A DNA stretch of 43,385 bases from HGM11416 sp964532155 (lineage in GTDB: Bacteria; Bacillota; Clostridia; Christensenellales; Borkfalkiaceae). The position numbers were made by a program, and so were the translations under genes. The stretch is from assembly GCA_964532155.1 (NCBI GenBank), contig CAZHGN010000008.1:1-43385 (forward strand), read 5' to 3'. Under the pieces are notes generated by a model, which saw only the letters and a list, made by a program, of their open reading frames with translations, was not told where the DNA came from and searched no databases. Positions 1-8,551 of this stretch are shown here, piece by piece; within the stretch, counting starts at the first letter, position 1; the number at the start of each line of letters is the position of its first letter.

Positions 1-767
1 TTAAAAAACTCTTTATACTGCCTTAAAAACGTGGTATAAATTTCAAATCCGCACATAACGGCTACGGTCTTTGGGGATGTTCCGCTTTGCAAAAGGGTTT
101 GCGCGTAATTCATTTTTTTTGTTTTTACGTACTGCGAGTAACCGATTTTATAATATTTTCTAAACGCGTAATTTATCCAAGACTTTGATACGAAAAAACT
201 TTTCGAGATATGATCGAGGGACAGTTTTTTATCGAGATTGCCGTCGATGTATTCGACGATTGCCGAAAGGGTGGGGTGGACGAGCTCGGCTTCGGGTACC
301 GTTTGCGATGCCGAAAGCTGAATTACGATGAGTTCGAGCAGGTCTTTGACCATCTGAATTTTGAGTTCGGGCGCCGCCGTTTCGACAAGCGGCAGAAAAT
401 CGAAAACGAGACTGCGGATAAATACGTTGTTTTTAAGATAATAGCGTATATCCAGTTCGCCGAGAAGGCGTTGAACGTTGGCGTTGATATCCTTTTTTTT
501 GAAGTTGATGACTACGCGTTCGTATTCGCCTTTGACTGAGTGCGCGCAGTGGTACACGGACGGCGGAATGACGAGCAGATCGTAAGGGTGCAACGAATAC
601 AAATGATCTGCTACGATATAGTCGACGTCGCCCTGCAAAATCAAATAAATTTCGTAAGCGTTGTGACAATGAGTCGCGCAAAAGTACCGCTCGTTTTTTT
701 GTGTTCTTACATGCGAGAATACTAAGTTTTTTACGTTGAAGGATATCATAGTTAAAATATATCCCAT
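1..767 (-). CDS. AraC-family transcriptional regulator, 3' end cut by window edge
   Basis: An uninterrupted minus-strand reading frame runs from position 767 off the left edge, giving 255 visible residues and no stop. Residues about 20-90 form a cupin-like sensor domain: HCHNAYEIYLILQG is followed by a YDLLVIPPSVYHCAH segment, typical of the AraC ligand-binding half. Residues about 165-255 carry the two AraC helix-turn-helix units (LSLDHISKSFFVSKSWINY, then a second helix pair ending FLRQYKEF). Only the last few residues should be missing. It diverges from the glucuronate operon, so I infer that it senses a uronate or oligosaccharide and controls that operon. The start is uncertain: ATG at 767 or ATG at 749; neither has a strong ribosome binding site. 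Confidence 0.88.
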   Translation of the reverse strand, partial: MGYILTMISFNVKNLVFSHVRTQKNERYFCATHCHNAYEIYLILQGDVDYIVADHLYSLHPYDLLVIPPSVYHCAHSVKGEYERVVINFKKKDINANVQRLLGELDIRYYLKNNVFIRSLVFDFLPLVETAAPELKIQMVKDLLELIVIQLSASQTVPEAELVHPTLSAIVEYIDGNLDKKLSLDHISKSFFVSKSWINYAFRKYYKIGYSQYVKTKKMNYAQTLLQSGTSPKTVAVMCGFEIYTTFLRQYKEFF

Positions 768-808
768 GCCGTTTCGGAAAGCAAGCAAAAAAACGCCTTG
801 TGCAATAA

Positions 809-838
809 ATAATAAATATTTTTTTGTTATATTTGCAA
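809..838 (-). promoter_or_regulatory. Candidate promoter of the AraC-type regulator
   Basis: On the minus strand a TTGCAA -35 (833-838) is separated by 18 bases from a TATTAT -10 (809-814). This lies in an AT-rich stretch upstream of the regulator start. Pattern match only. Confidence 0.4.
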
Positions 839-882
839 TTTTGTTTGTTGTTTTTGTTCTCGCGTTTTCATTTAAAAGGTGA

Positions 883-888
883 TATAAT
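883..888 (+). promoter_or_regulatory. Candidate extended -10 promoter of the glucuronate operon
   Basis: TATAAT at 883-888 is preceded by TGA, giving an extended -10 (TGnTATAAT). There is no recognisable -35, which fits a promoter needing an activator such as the divergent AraC protein. The transcript would have a leader of about 140 bases before uxuA. Confidence 0.5.
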
Positions 889-1032
889 ATTTTCGTATAA
901 GCGATTTTGCAAATGCGGCCGCTCGGCAAGGCGTGCACGAAAAAACGTGTTAAATCCCTTTTTAAGGTAGCTTTGCGGTAAAAACGATACTTGCAAATTT
1001 TATACGGCAAAAACAAACAAAGAGGTTGGCTT

Positions 1033-2076
1033 ATGAAAATGACCTTTAGGTGGTACGGCGAAAAAGACTGTATTCCCCTCAATTACATTAAGCAGATACC
1101 GGGCATGAGCGGAGTAGTTACCGCCGTTTACGACGTGCCGGTCGGCGAACTTTGGAGCGTTGAAAAGCTCGAAAGGTTAAAAAGCCTTGCGAACGCCGCC
1201 GGGCTCGAAGCGGAAGTGATAGAATCCATTCCCGTGCACGAGGATATCAAGCTCGGCAAGCCCACGCGTGATAAACTCATTGCCAACTACGCGCAAAACA
1301 TAATCAACTGCGGCAAGGTCGGCGTGAAGTGCGTTTGCTATAATTTCATGCCCGTATTCGATTGGTTCAGAACCAATCTTTATTACAAGCATGCCGACGG
1401 TTCCACTTCGCTTTCGTACAGCGAGGACGATTTTAATAAGCTGGACAAGCATAATTTAAGGCTTCCCGGTTGGGACGAAAGTTATACCGCCGAACAGCTC
1501 AACGGACTTTTAAAAGAGTACGAGGGCGTAACGCACGAAAAACTTTTTGAAAATCTTGTATATTTCTTAAAGGGTATTATGCCGGCGTGCGAGCAGGCGG
1601 GCGTTAATATGGCTATTCACCCCGACGATCCGCCGTGGGATATTTTCGGCTTGCCCAGAATAGTCGGCAGGGAAGAGGATTACGACAGATTGTTTGAAGC
1701 CGTTCCCGATATGCATAACGGAATAACTTTTTGCACCGGCAGTTTGGGCGCGGGGCGGTTCAACGACTTGCCGAAAATGGCGGCTAAGTATGCCAAGCGC
1801 ATATATTTCGCACATTTAAGGCAGTTGCATTTTGTAAATGAGACCGATTTTTACGAAAACGGACACAGAACGGAAGACGGCAACGTCGATATTTACGCCA
1901 TAGTAAAGGCGCTTGTCGAAAACGGATTCGACGGTTATTTGCGCCCCGATCACGGCAGAAATATTTGGGGCGAGGACGCCAAGCCCGGATACGGCTTATT
2001 CGACAGGGCGCTCGGCGCGACCTATCTTTCGGGCGTTTTCGAGGCGGTAGAAAAGGATTTAGGACGGAGGAAATAA
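1033..2076 (+). CDS. uxuA: Mannonate dehydratase
   Basis: 347 residues, close to the usual bacterial UxuA length. It dehydrates D-mannonate to 2-keto-3-deoxy-D-gluconate in the cytoplasm. The N-terminal MTFRWYGEKDCIPLNYIKQ segment and the later HPDDPP, FCTGSLG and RPDHGR motifs are characteristic of the family; the His, Cys and Asp in these segments belong to the metal site of this TIM-barrel enzyme. The start was set at ATG 1033 because AGAGG lies seven bases upstream; the frame is open to TTG 991 but those codons precede the ribosome binding site. It is the first gene of a tight operon with a mannonate oxidoreductase and glucuronate isomerase, which supports the assignment. Confidence 0.96.
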   Translation: MKMTFRWYGEKDCIPLNYIKQIPGMSGVVTAVYDVPVGELWSVEKLERLKSLANAAGLEAEVIESIPVHEDIKLGKPTRDKLIANYAQNIINCGKVGVKCVCYNFMPVFDWFRTNLYYKHADGSTSLSYSEDDFNKLDKHNLRLPGWDESYTAEQLNGLLKEYEGVTHEKLFENLVYFLKGIMPACEQAGVNMAIHPDDPPWDIFGLPRIVGREEDYDRLFEAVPDMHNGITFCTGSLGAGRFNDLPKMAAKYAKRIYFAHLRQLHFVNETDFYENGHRTEDGNVDIYAIVKALVENGFDGYLRPDHGRNIWGEDAKPGYGLFDRALGATYLSGVFEAVEKDLGRRK

Positions 2077-2080
2077 AAAT

Positions 2081-2914
2081 ATGTATAACGTACCATTCAA
2101 AGTAGATTTAAGCCAAAAAACCGTTGCTATAACGGGTGCCGGCGGCATTATTTGCGGTGAATTCGCAAAAGCGCTTGCCGCCTGCGGAGCAAACGTCGCG
2201 CTTCTCGATATCAACTATGACGCGGCTGAAAAAATCGCCTCCGAAATAGGCGAAAACGCCGTTGCAATTCGTTGCAACTGTCTGGATAAAGCGAGCATTC
2301 AATCGGCTTACGACACCGTTATCGAAGCGTTCGGTAAGGTGGATATTCTTATCAACGGCGCGGGCGGCAACAACCCCAAGGCTACTTGCGATAACGAGAC
2401 TATGACTCCCGATTTGGAAGGAGTAAAGGACTTTTTCGCCCTCGACGAAAGCGGGCTGAAATTCGTTTTCGATCTAAATATCACCTCGGCGTTTTTGGTT
2501 ACTCAGGTTTTTGCTAAGGGTATGGTTAAAACGGGGGGCAACGTCATCAATATTTCGTCGATGAACGCCTATCGCCCCTTGACCAAGATCCCCGCGTATT
2601 CGGCGGCAAAGGCGGGCGTTTCCAACTTTACGCAGTGGCTCGCCGTGCATTTTGCGCCTTGCGGCATTCGCTGTAACGCAATCGCTCCCGGCTTTTTCGT
2701 AACCAATCAAAACAGAGGACTTTTGTATAACGAGGACGGCACGCCTACCGCGCGTACCGGCAAGATTTTGGCGGCAACGCCGATGAAAAAGTTCGGCGAA
2801 ATATCCGACCTCGTCGGTTGTCTGCTTTGGCTTTCGGACGACAACGCAAGCGGTTTCGTTACCGGTACGGTAATCCCCGTAGACGGCGGTTTCTCGGCTT
2901 ATTCGGGAGTATAA
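2081..2914 (+). CDS. uxuB: D-mannonate oxidoreductase (fructuronate reductase), SDR type
   Basis: 277 residues, a classical short-chain dehydrogenase/reductase. The Rossmann motif TGAGGIIC is at residues 18-25, an NGAGG segment follows, and the catalytic set is Ser159/160, Tyr173 and Lys177 (YSAAK). An NTA-like insert at about 100-125 (NNPKATCDNETM) resembles the Bacillus YjmF/UxuB type rather than the unrelated long-chain E. coli UxuB. The predicted reaction is NAD-linked interconversion of D-fructuronate and D-mannonate. It starts four bases after uxuA and its GGAGG lies inside the uxuA end, so translation is probably coupled. The substrate is inferred from neighbours; the SDR family by itself is broad. 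Confidence 0.9.
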   Translation: MYNVPFKVDLSQKTVAITGAGGIICGEFAKALAACGANVALLDINYDAAEKIASEIGENAVAIRCNCLDKASIQSAYDTVIEAFGKVDILINGAGGNNPKATCDNETMTPDLEGVKDFFALDESGLKFVFDLNITSAFLVTQVFAKGMVKTGGNVINISSMNAYRPLTKIPAYSAAKAGVSNFTQWLAVHFAPCGIRCNAIAPGFFVTNQNRGLLYNEDGTPTARTGKILAATPMKKFGEISDLVGCLLWLSDDNASGFVTGTVIPVDGGFSAYSGV

Positions 2915-2923
2915 CGATCGCAC

Positions 2924-4123
2924 ATGAAGGATTTTTACGGAGACGATTATTTGCTCGGAAGTTCTACGGCGAAGTCGATTTATGCCGAAATTAAGGATCT
3001 TCCCATAATCGATTACCATTGTCATTTGGACGATAGGGCGATAAAGGCAAACAAAAAGTTTAGCGATATAGGCGAGCTGTGGCTGTCCGGCGACCACTAT
3101 AAATGGCGGTGCATGCGCCTTTGCGGAGTGGACGAAAAGTACGTGACGGGCGATGCGAGTTATAAAGAAAAGTTCTTTAAGTTTGCCGAAATTTTGCCCA
3201 TGCTGTGCGGCAACGCCGTGTATATGTGGGCGCATGCCGAGCTTAAAACGGTTTTCGGAATAAACAAACCGCTAAATGCCCATTCGGCGGCGGAAATTTG
3301 GGAAGAGGCGAACGCTAAACTGAAAACGCTCGACGTTTGGGCACTTTTGGAAAAGTTTAAGGTCGAGTATATAGCGACTACCGACGATCCCTTTTCCACT
3401 CTCGAAAATCACGGGGTTGTAAACGGCGTTAACGTTCGACCGACTTTCCGTGCCGACGCGAGGTTTAAAGAGGGCGTTTCTAAGAGCGAGCTCGAAAAGC
3501 AGCTCGACCGTTTTACGGAAAAAGGGTGCAAGATTGCCGATTACGGCTTTGATTTTATCGACGAAAAGGACGAAAATCTCGCTTGGCTTATCGAAAACTG
3601 CTACAAGCGCGATATGATTTTGCAACTGCATTTCGGCACTTTCCGCAACGTTAACACGGTTAAACGCGGCGAATGCGGAGCCGACAGCGGCTTCGATATA
3701 ATGCGCGCCGAAACGGCTATAGACGACCTCGTAAAAGTTTTCGACCTTCAAAACGAAAGGCTCGGCGGCTTGCCGAAAATCGTCGTTTATCCGCTTAACG
3801 ATTACGATTTGCGTGCTTTGGCGACGGCGACGGGCGCGTTCCCGACGGTAAAAATCGGGGCGGCTTGGTGGTTTAACGATACGCTCGGCGGCATAAGGCG
3901 GCAGCTCGAAACGGTGGCGGAATATTCCGTTCTCGGCACGCAGTACGGTATGCTTACCGACAGCCGTTCGTTCTCGTCCTACGTTCGTTTTGATTTTTAC
4001 AGGCGCATTTTAGCCGACTTTATAGCCGATAAGGTCGAAAAGGGCGAATACGACGGAGCGACCGCCGTAACGCTTGCCAAAAACATTGCTTATTACAATA
4101 TAAAGCAAGCGTTAAAAATATAA
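2924..4123 (+). CDS. uxaC: Glucuronate isomerase (uronate isomerase), short form
   Basis: 399 residues; isomerises D-glucuronate to D-fructuronate (and usually D-galacturonate to D-tagaturonate). Family landmarks are the metal-binding DYHCHLD near residue 30, SGDHYKWRCMR at about 55-65, ATTDDP near 150, LQLHFGTFRN in the middle, GAAWWF, and the LTDSRSF segment near the C-terminus. It is roughly 60-70 residues shorter than E. coli UxaC; the missing material falls around residues 165-240, between the TTDDP and LQLH blocks. Ending and key motifs are intact, so I read it as a compact active enzyme. It follows uxuB by nine bases and completes the pathway from glucuronate to 2-keto-3-deoxygluconate; no kinase or aldolase for the next steps is in the window. 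Confidence 0.93.
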   Translation: MKDFYGDDYLLGSSTAKSIYAEIKDLPIIDYHCHLDDRAIKANKKFSDIGELWLSGDHYKWRCMRLCGVDEKYVTGDASYKEKFFKFAEILPMLCGNAVYMWAHAELKTVFGINKPLNAHSAAEIWEEANAKLKTLDVWALLEKFKVEYIATTDDPFSTLENHGVVNGVNVRPTFRADARFKEGVSKSELEKQLDRFTEKGCKIADYGFDFIDEKDENLAWLIENCYKRDMILQLHFGTFRNVNTVKRGECGADSGFDIMRAETAIDDLVKVFDLQNERLGGLPKIVVYPLNDYDLRALATATGAFPTVKIGAAWWFNDTLGGIRRQLETVAEYSVLGTQYGMLTDSRSFSSYVRFDFYRRILADFIADKVEKGEYDGATAVTLAKNIAYYNIKQALKI

Positions 4124-4143
4124 AAAGCGTTAGTGCAAGATAA

Positions 4144-4171
4144 AATACCGTCGATTTTTTTCGGCGGTATT
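4144..4171 (+). terminator. Hairpin ending the glucuronate operon
   Basis: An 11-bp stem with one G-T pair (AATACCGTCGA / TCGGCGGTATT) encloses six T residues. There is no T tract after the stem on the plus strand, so it may work poorly as an intrinsic terminator. Confidence 0.45.
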
Positions 4172-4180
4172 GTCAGATAA

Positions 4181-4215
4181 TTGACTTATACGGTCGGTTT
4201 GGTTTAAAATCAAAC
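4181..4215 (+). promoter_or_regulatory. Promoter and overlapping operator-like dyad of the beta-mannosidase gene
   Basis: TTGACT (4181-4186) and TAAAAT (4205-4210) are separated by 18 bases. A 19-base imperfect dyad, GTTTGGTTTAAAATCAAAC, covers 4197-4215 and overlaps the -10 box, the arrangement expected of a repressor site. The regulator is unknown. Confidence 0.55.
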
Positions 4216-4242
4216 AAGTAAGTTTGAAAAGCGAGTGCAAAA

Positions 4243-6723
4243 ATGTTTACGAAAACTATTGACAATTTCAAAATGCAGGTAGTGCGCAAAACGCAAAGCG
4301 CGGCGTTCGAGGGTATATACGGCAAAACGTACGATTGCGTTGCGCCGTGCTCGATGTATTCCGTTTTGCTTGCCGCAAACGATATTCCCGATCCCTTCGT
4401 CGGCTTAAACGAGGGCGCCGTTGCCGAGATTTCGCGCAACGATTGCGTTTTTACCGCTTATTTTTCGGTATCGGCAGAGCAGTTTGCAAAAAAGGATAAA
4501 ACGCTCGTGTTTTACGGGCTGGATACCGTTTGCGACGTGTATTTGAACGGCGTTAAGATTTTGCACGCCGAGAATATGCACAGAACCTTTTTTGTCGATT
4601 GCGGCGCCGATTTAAAGGCGGGCGAAAACGAACTTAAACTTTATTTTTATTCGCCGCTAACCTTTACGGAGACTGAGGGCGAAAAGCATCCCTTGCCGTA
4701 TTGGAACGACCTTAACGAGGGCGTAGGGCATTTACGCAAGGCTCTGTACATGTTTTCGTGGGATTGGGGGCCGAGAGTTCCCGATATGGGTATTTTCCGC
4801 AAAATCGAGCTTAGAACGACCGATTACGCCGTGATAGACGACGTCGTTGTAGTACAAAATCATTCAAACGGCGAAGTAAGCCTTGACGTGACGGTAAAAG
4901 TTTCAAAGAAGGGCGACTACGAATGCCGTGTGATTTTCAACGGCGAAAGCTATGTCTTGGCGCTTGAAAACGATAAAACCGTGTCGGATAGCGAGCGTGA
5001 ACGAAGCTATACGATAAAAAACGTAAAGGTAAAAAATCCCAAGCTGTGGTGGCCGAACGGCTACGGCGAGCAGTATTTATACGAGCTTAAAGCCGAGCTT
5101 TATTTTAACAGCGCCAAAATTGCCGAAAGCGGCAAGAAAATAGGACTGAGAACGCTCGAGGTTTCGACCAAGCTCGACGACTACGGTCGCGAACTGTGCT
5201 TTACGGTCAACGGTAAAAGGCTCTTTTTGATGGGAGCCAACTACATTCCGCAAGATAACGTGCTCAGCCGCGTTAACCGCGCCACGACCGAAAGCCTTAT
5301 CGAAAAGTGCGTCGACATGAACTTTAACGCGATACGCGTTTGGGGCGGCGGATATTATCCCGACGACGATTTTTACGATTTGTGCGACGAGAACGGCTTG
5401 ATCGTATGGCAAGACTTTATGGTCGCGTGCGTTTGCGTTAGAGCTTCCGAGAGTTTTAAGGCGAACTTCCTCGCCGAAATAACCGACAACGTCAAGCGCA
5501 TAAGACACCACGCTTGCATAGGCTTGTTCGGCGGCAATAACGAAGTGGAAGATATGGTTTCCGAAATCGACGACGCGCTTATAAGAGCCGATTACGTCGA
5601 ACTGTACGAAAACGCCGTTCCAAATCTCCTGAAAAAAATCGCACCCGAAATTCGGTATTTGCCATCTTCTCCGACGAGCGGAACGCCTTTTAAAGGGGCG
5701 AACGCCGAGAATTGCCTCGACATGCATTATTGGGGCGTTTGGCACGGCTATAAGCCGTTTACGGCGTTCAGAGATATTAAGTGTAGGTTTATGTCCGAGT
5801 TCGGCTTTATTGCTTTCCCGGATATCAAAACTTCGCGCTATTTCGCTTCAGACGAGCAGTTGAATCCTTTTTCGGAAGTGATGGAGGCGCACCAAAAAGA
5901 TTATAAAGGGGGCAACCGTAAAATTTTGGATTACGTGGCGGATAACTATTTGCTTCCGTCCGATTTCGAAGGTTTGACGTATATTTCGCAAATTCTTCAA
6001 GCCGACGCCATTCGTTACGGCGTGGAGCATTTCAGAAGAATACGGCATATTTGCAAGGGTACCTTTTATTGGCAGTTGAACGATTGCTGGCCGACCGCTT
6101 CTTGGTCGTCGGTCGACTATTTCGGCAGAAAAAAAGCGTTGGCGTACGAAAGCAAAAGGTTTTACGCACCCGTAACGCTTTCCCTTTGCGAAAGCAAAGC
6201 GAGCGTGGATATTAACGTTTCCAACGAGAGTTTGAAAGAGTTTAACGGACGTGTCGCCTACGAGTTTAAAACCGAAGATTTCACGCTTTTGAAAAAAGGG
6301 GAGAGCGCCGTCTGCGTGAGCGCGCTGACCGCTACCGACGTTTTGCGCTTGGATATCGAAGATTTCTCAAAGAAATATACGAGGAACGGTTTGCTCGTCG
6401 TAAAGCTTTTCGATCAAGACGGAACCGAACTTATTGCACGAACGTTGCTGTTTACCAAGCCGAAATATTTCGATTTTGCCGATCCAAAGCTGTGCTATAC
6501 CGTGAAAAAATCGGGAAGAACGGCAACCGTTACGGTTTTCGCTAAGCGTTATGCAAAGAGCGTTGCCGTAAGCTTTAAAACGCACGACTTCGACTTGAGC
6601 GACAACTTCTTCGATTTAACCGACCTTAGCGGCTATTCGATAACGTTTGAAACCGATTTAACCGAGGAAGAACTATCGAACGATATCACACTCAAAACCG
6701 TCTACGACTGCATAATGAAATAA
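4243..6723 (+). CDS. Beta-mannosidase, glycoside hydrolase family 2
   Basis: 826 residues, the normal size for intracellular GH2 beta-mannosidases. The N-terminal sugar-binding domain (to about 190) and immunoglobulin-like domain precede the TIM barrel. WGGGYYPDDDFYDLCDENG is strongly conserved in this group. The acid/base Glu434 lies in GGNNEVED and the nucleophile Glu519 in RFMSEFGF; both are present. No signal peptide is seen, so it should act in the cytoplasm on imported beta-mannosides. It has its own promoter and is separated from uxaC by a hairpin, so it is a neighbouring unit rather than part of the operon. Glucuronate and mannose release together could point to glucuronomannan-like or xanthan-type side chains, which is inference only. 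Confidence 0.93.
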   Translation: MFTKTIDNFKMQVVRKTQSAAFEGIYGKTYDCVAPCSMYSVLLAANDIPDPFVGLNEGAVAEISRNDCVFTAYFSVSAEQFAKKDKTLVFYGLDTVCDVYLNGVKILHAENMHRTFFVDCGADLKAGENELKLYFYSPLTFTETEGEKHPLPYWNDLNEGVGHLRKALYMFSWDWGPRVPDMGIFRKIELRTTDYAVIDDVVVVQNHSNGEVSLDVTVKVSKKGDYECRVIFNGESYVLALENDKTVSDSERERSYTIKNVKVKNPKLWWPNGYGEQYLYELKAELYFNSAKIAESGKKIGLRTLEVSTKLDDYGRELCFTVNGKRLFLMGANYIPQDNVLSRVNRATTESLIEKCVDMNFNAIRVWGGGYYPDDDFYDLCDENGLIVWQDFMVACVCVRASESFKANFLAEITDNVKRIRHHACIGLFGGNNEVEDMVSEIDDALIRADYVELYENAVPNLLKKIAPEIRYLPSSPTSGTPFKGANAENCLDMHYWGVWHGYKPFTAFRDIKCRFMSEFGFIAFPDIKTSRYFASDEQLNPFSEVMEAHQKDYKGGNRKILDYVADNYLLPSDFEGLTYISQILQADAIRYGVEHFRRIRHICKGTFYWQLNDCWPTASWSSVDYFGRKKALAYESKRFYAPVTLSLCESKASVDINVSNESLKEFNGRVAYEFKTEDFTLLKKGESAVCVSALTATDVLRLDIEDFSKKYTRNGLLVVKLFDQDGTELIARTLLFTKPKYFDFADPKLCYTVKKSGRTATVTVFAKRYAKSVAVSFKTHDFDLSDNFFDLTDLSGYSITFETDLTEEELSNDITLKTVYDCIMK

Positions 6724-6735
6724 CGATCCGTTAAT

Positions 6736-6779
6736 AAAAATCATACCCTTCGGAAATATCGCCGAAGGGTATGATTTTT
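6736..6779. terminator. Bidirectional terminator between convergent genes
   Basis: A perfect 18-bp inverted repeat (arms 6736-6753 and 6762-6779, core TCATACCCTTCGG) with an eight-base loop. A-rich and T-rich ends give a U tract in either direction, so it should stop both the beta-mannosidase transcript and the ABC transporter operon. Confidence 0.93.
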
Positions 6780-6798
6780 GTATATTAAATTGCCGTTT

Positions 6799-7584
6799 TT
6801 ACGAAAGTAATATTCTATCGTTTTCGGAGCCGATTGCTTGGAATTTTTGCAATAAATCGGCGACGGTAAGTTTTTGTTTTTCTTCGCCCTCGGCAGAGTA
6901 AATGATTTTTCCGTCGCACATCATAATTAACTTATTGCCGTAGGCAATGGCGTCGCGCATGTTGTGCGTAACCATAACGGTAGTTTGGTTGTTTTGCGAG
7001 GTAATTTTTTGCGTTAGGTGCAAAACTTTGGTCGCCGTTTTGGGATCGAGAGCAGCCGTGTGCTCGTCCAAAAGGAGTAGTTGCGGCTTATTCATAGTCG
7101 CCATAAGCAAAGTTAATGCTTGACGTTGCCCGCCGGAGAGCAAATTAACCTTGGTACTCATGCGCTTTTCCAAGCCTAAATCGAGCGTGGCGACCAATTG
7201 CGCGAATCTTTCCCTGTCAGCTTTTCCGACGTTCCATTTAAGAGTGCGGCGGCACCCACGCAACTGAGCAAGAGCAAGGTTGTCTTCGATGTTCATGGCG
7301 CCCGCCGTGCCTTTCATCGTGTCCTGAAAGACTCTCGCGACGTATTTTGCGCGCTTGTGTTCCGCAAGTCGAGTCACGTCCGTACCGTCTATTACGATTC
7401 TGCCCTCGTCCGCAATTATGCCGCCGGCAATAAGATTAAGCAGGGTGCTTTTTCCGGCTCCGTTGCCGCCGATGACGGTAACGAAATCGCCTTCGTCGAG
7501 GTGCAAGGATAAGTTGTCGATGGCGATTTTTTCGTTTACCGTGTTTGCGTGGAATTTTTTCGTAACGTGTAGTATGTCAAGCAT
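6799..7584 (-). CDS. ABC transporter ATPase of the TrpXYZ-like (COG1101) family
   Basis: 261 residues. Walker A GGNGAGKST is at 39-47, the Q-loop glutamine at 87, signature LSGGQ at 149-153, Walker B LLLLDEH with Asp173 and Glu174, and the switch His207. It powers uptake through the permease encoded just upstream, with which it overlaps by eight bases. The three-gene order (binding protein, permease, ATPase) matches systems annotated as TrpXYZ in streptococci. The operon's leader peptide is rich in Tyr and Phe and has no Trp, so tyrosine or phenylalanine is the likelier cargo here. That substrate call is an inference from regulation, not from the protein. Confidence 0.92.
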   Translation of the reverse strand: MLDILHVTKKFHANTVNEKIAIDNLSLHLDEGDFVTVIGGNGAGKSTLLNLIAGGIIADEGRIVIDGTDVTRLAEHKRAKYVARVFQDTMKGTAGAMNIEDNLALAQLRGCRRTLKWNVGKADRERFAQLVATLDLGLEKRMSTKVNLLSGGQRQALTLLMATMNKPQLLLLDEHTAALDPKTATKVLHLTQKITSQNNQTTVMVTHNMRDAIAYGNKLIMMCDGKIIYSAEGEEKQKLTVADLLQKFQAIGSENDRILLS

Positions 7585-8497
7585 TCGTGTTCTCCTCGTC
7601 TGCGATTTGGTTTGCGTAAGATTTATTTTTATTACGCTTCAGCTTGTTTTTCCAGTGGGGGACGGAGAGGAAAACTGCCACGACCACGGCGGACAAAAGC
7701 TTTAATAAGTCGGTATCCAGCCCCAAGCAAATAACTATTTGATAAACGAGGTAGTATACGATCGAGCCGATAATAACGCCGCCAAGTTGCACGGCGAAAT
7801 TAGAACTGATTTTCGACGTTATTGCACTGCCGATAATGACGGCGGCAAGACCTATGATGATTGCGCCTCGTCCCATATTGATATCTGCAAAGCCTTGGTA
7901 TTGGCAGAGCAACGCGCCGGATAGCGCGACGAGTCCGTTAGAGATAGCGAGCGTTATAATTTTGTTTACGTCGGTGTTAACGCCTTGCGCTTTCGCCATA
8001 TTTTCGTTGCAACCGGTCGCGCGGATGGAGCATCCCGCTTGCGTGCCGAAAAACCAGTATAAAATACCGACGAGCGCGCACGAAAAACATACCATAACGA
8101 GTATCGTTTGTCCGTTATTCATGCTCGAAAGCAGCAAATCGTAGTTTCGCGCGGAGACGGCAAGGTTTGCTTTGCCGAGTATTTTAAGATTAATCGACCA
8201 TAGTGCAAGTTGGGTGAGTATTCCGGAAAGAATCGCGGGGATGCCCATTGCCGTATGCAGCAAACCGGTTATTGCGCCGCACGCCACGCCGGCAAGGGTA
8301 GCGGCGATAAGAGCGAACGACCAATGTACGCCGTTGGTTACAAGCACTGCGCAAACGACCGCGCCCGTGCAAATAGAACCGTCCACCGTAAGGTCTGCAA
8401 AATCGAGTATTTTATAGGATAAAAACAGACCTAAAGCCATTATTCCCCACACGAGCCCTTGCGAAATAGCCCCGGGTAAAGCGTTAATTATTACCAT
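7577..8497 (-). CDS. ABC transporter permease, TrpXYZ-like (COG4120)
   Basis: 306 residues with about eight hydrophobic segments and a polar Lys-rich C-terminal tail. The MALGLFLSYKILDFADLTVDG segment near the N-terminus is characteristic of branched-chain/sugar-type permeases with one subunit per half-transporter, here of the uncharacterised family that partners PF04392 binding proteins. It forms the membrane channel for the substrate delivered by the lipoprotein encoded 54 bases upstream, and its end overlaps the ATPase gene by eight bases, implying coupled translation. A single permease gene suggests a homodimeric channel. Confidence 0.9.
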   Translation of the reverse strand: MVIINALPGAISQGLVWGIMALGLFLSYKILDFADLTVDGSICTGAVVCAVLVTNGVHWSFALIAATLAGVACGAITGLLHTAMGIPAILSGILTQLALWSINLKILGKANLAVSARNYDLLLSSMNNGQTILVMVCFSCALVGILYWFFGTQAGCSIRATGCNENMAKAQGVNTDVNKIITLAISNGLVALSGALLCQYQGFADINMGRGAIIIGLAAVIIGSAITSKISSNFAVQLGGVIIGSIVYYLVYQIVICLGLDTDLLKLLSAVVVAVFLSVPHWKNKLKRNKNKSYANQIADEENTNA

Positions 8498-8551
8498 AAA
8501 TCACCTTTTAACGTCGTTTCTTATGTGTTTTTGCGAAATTGTTATAAATTA

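Noticed and set aside
890..925. CcpA (cre) site before uxuA
   Set aside because: The TATAAGCGATTTTGC segment matches the consensus at too few fixed positions.
2474..3235. 253-codon minus-strand open frame opposite uxuB and uxaC
   Set aside because: It is antisense to two well-matched genes, has no recognisable protein features and no ribosome binding site context.
5748..5764. Sixth copy of the 17-bp motif in the beta-mannosidase gene
   Set aside because: Only the first half agrees well (CTATAAGCCGTTTA); about 13 of 17 positions match, so it may be chance.
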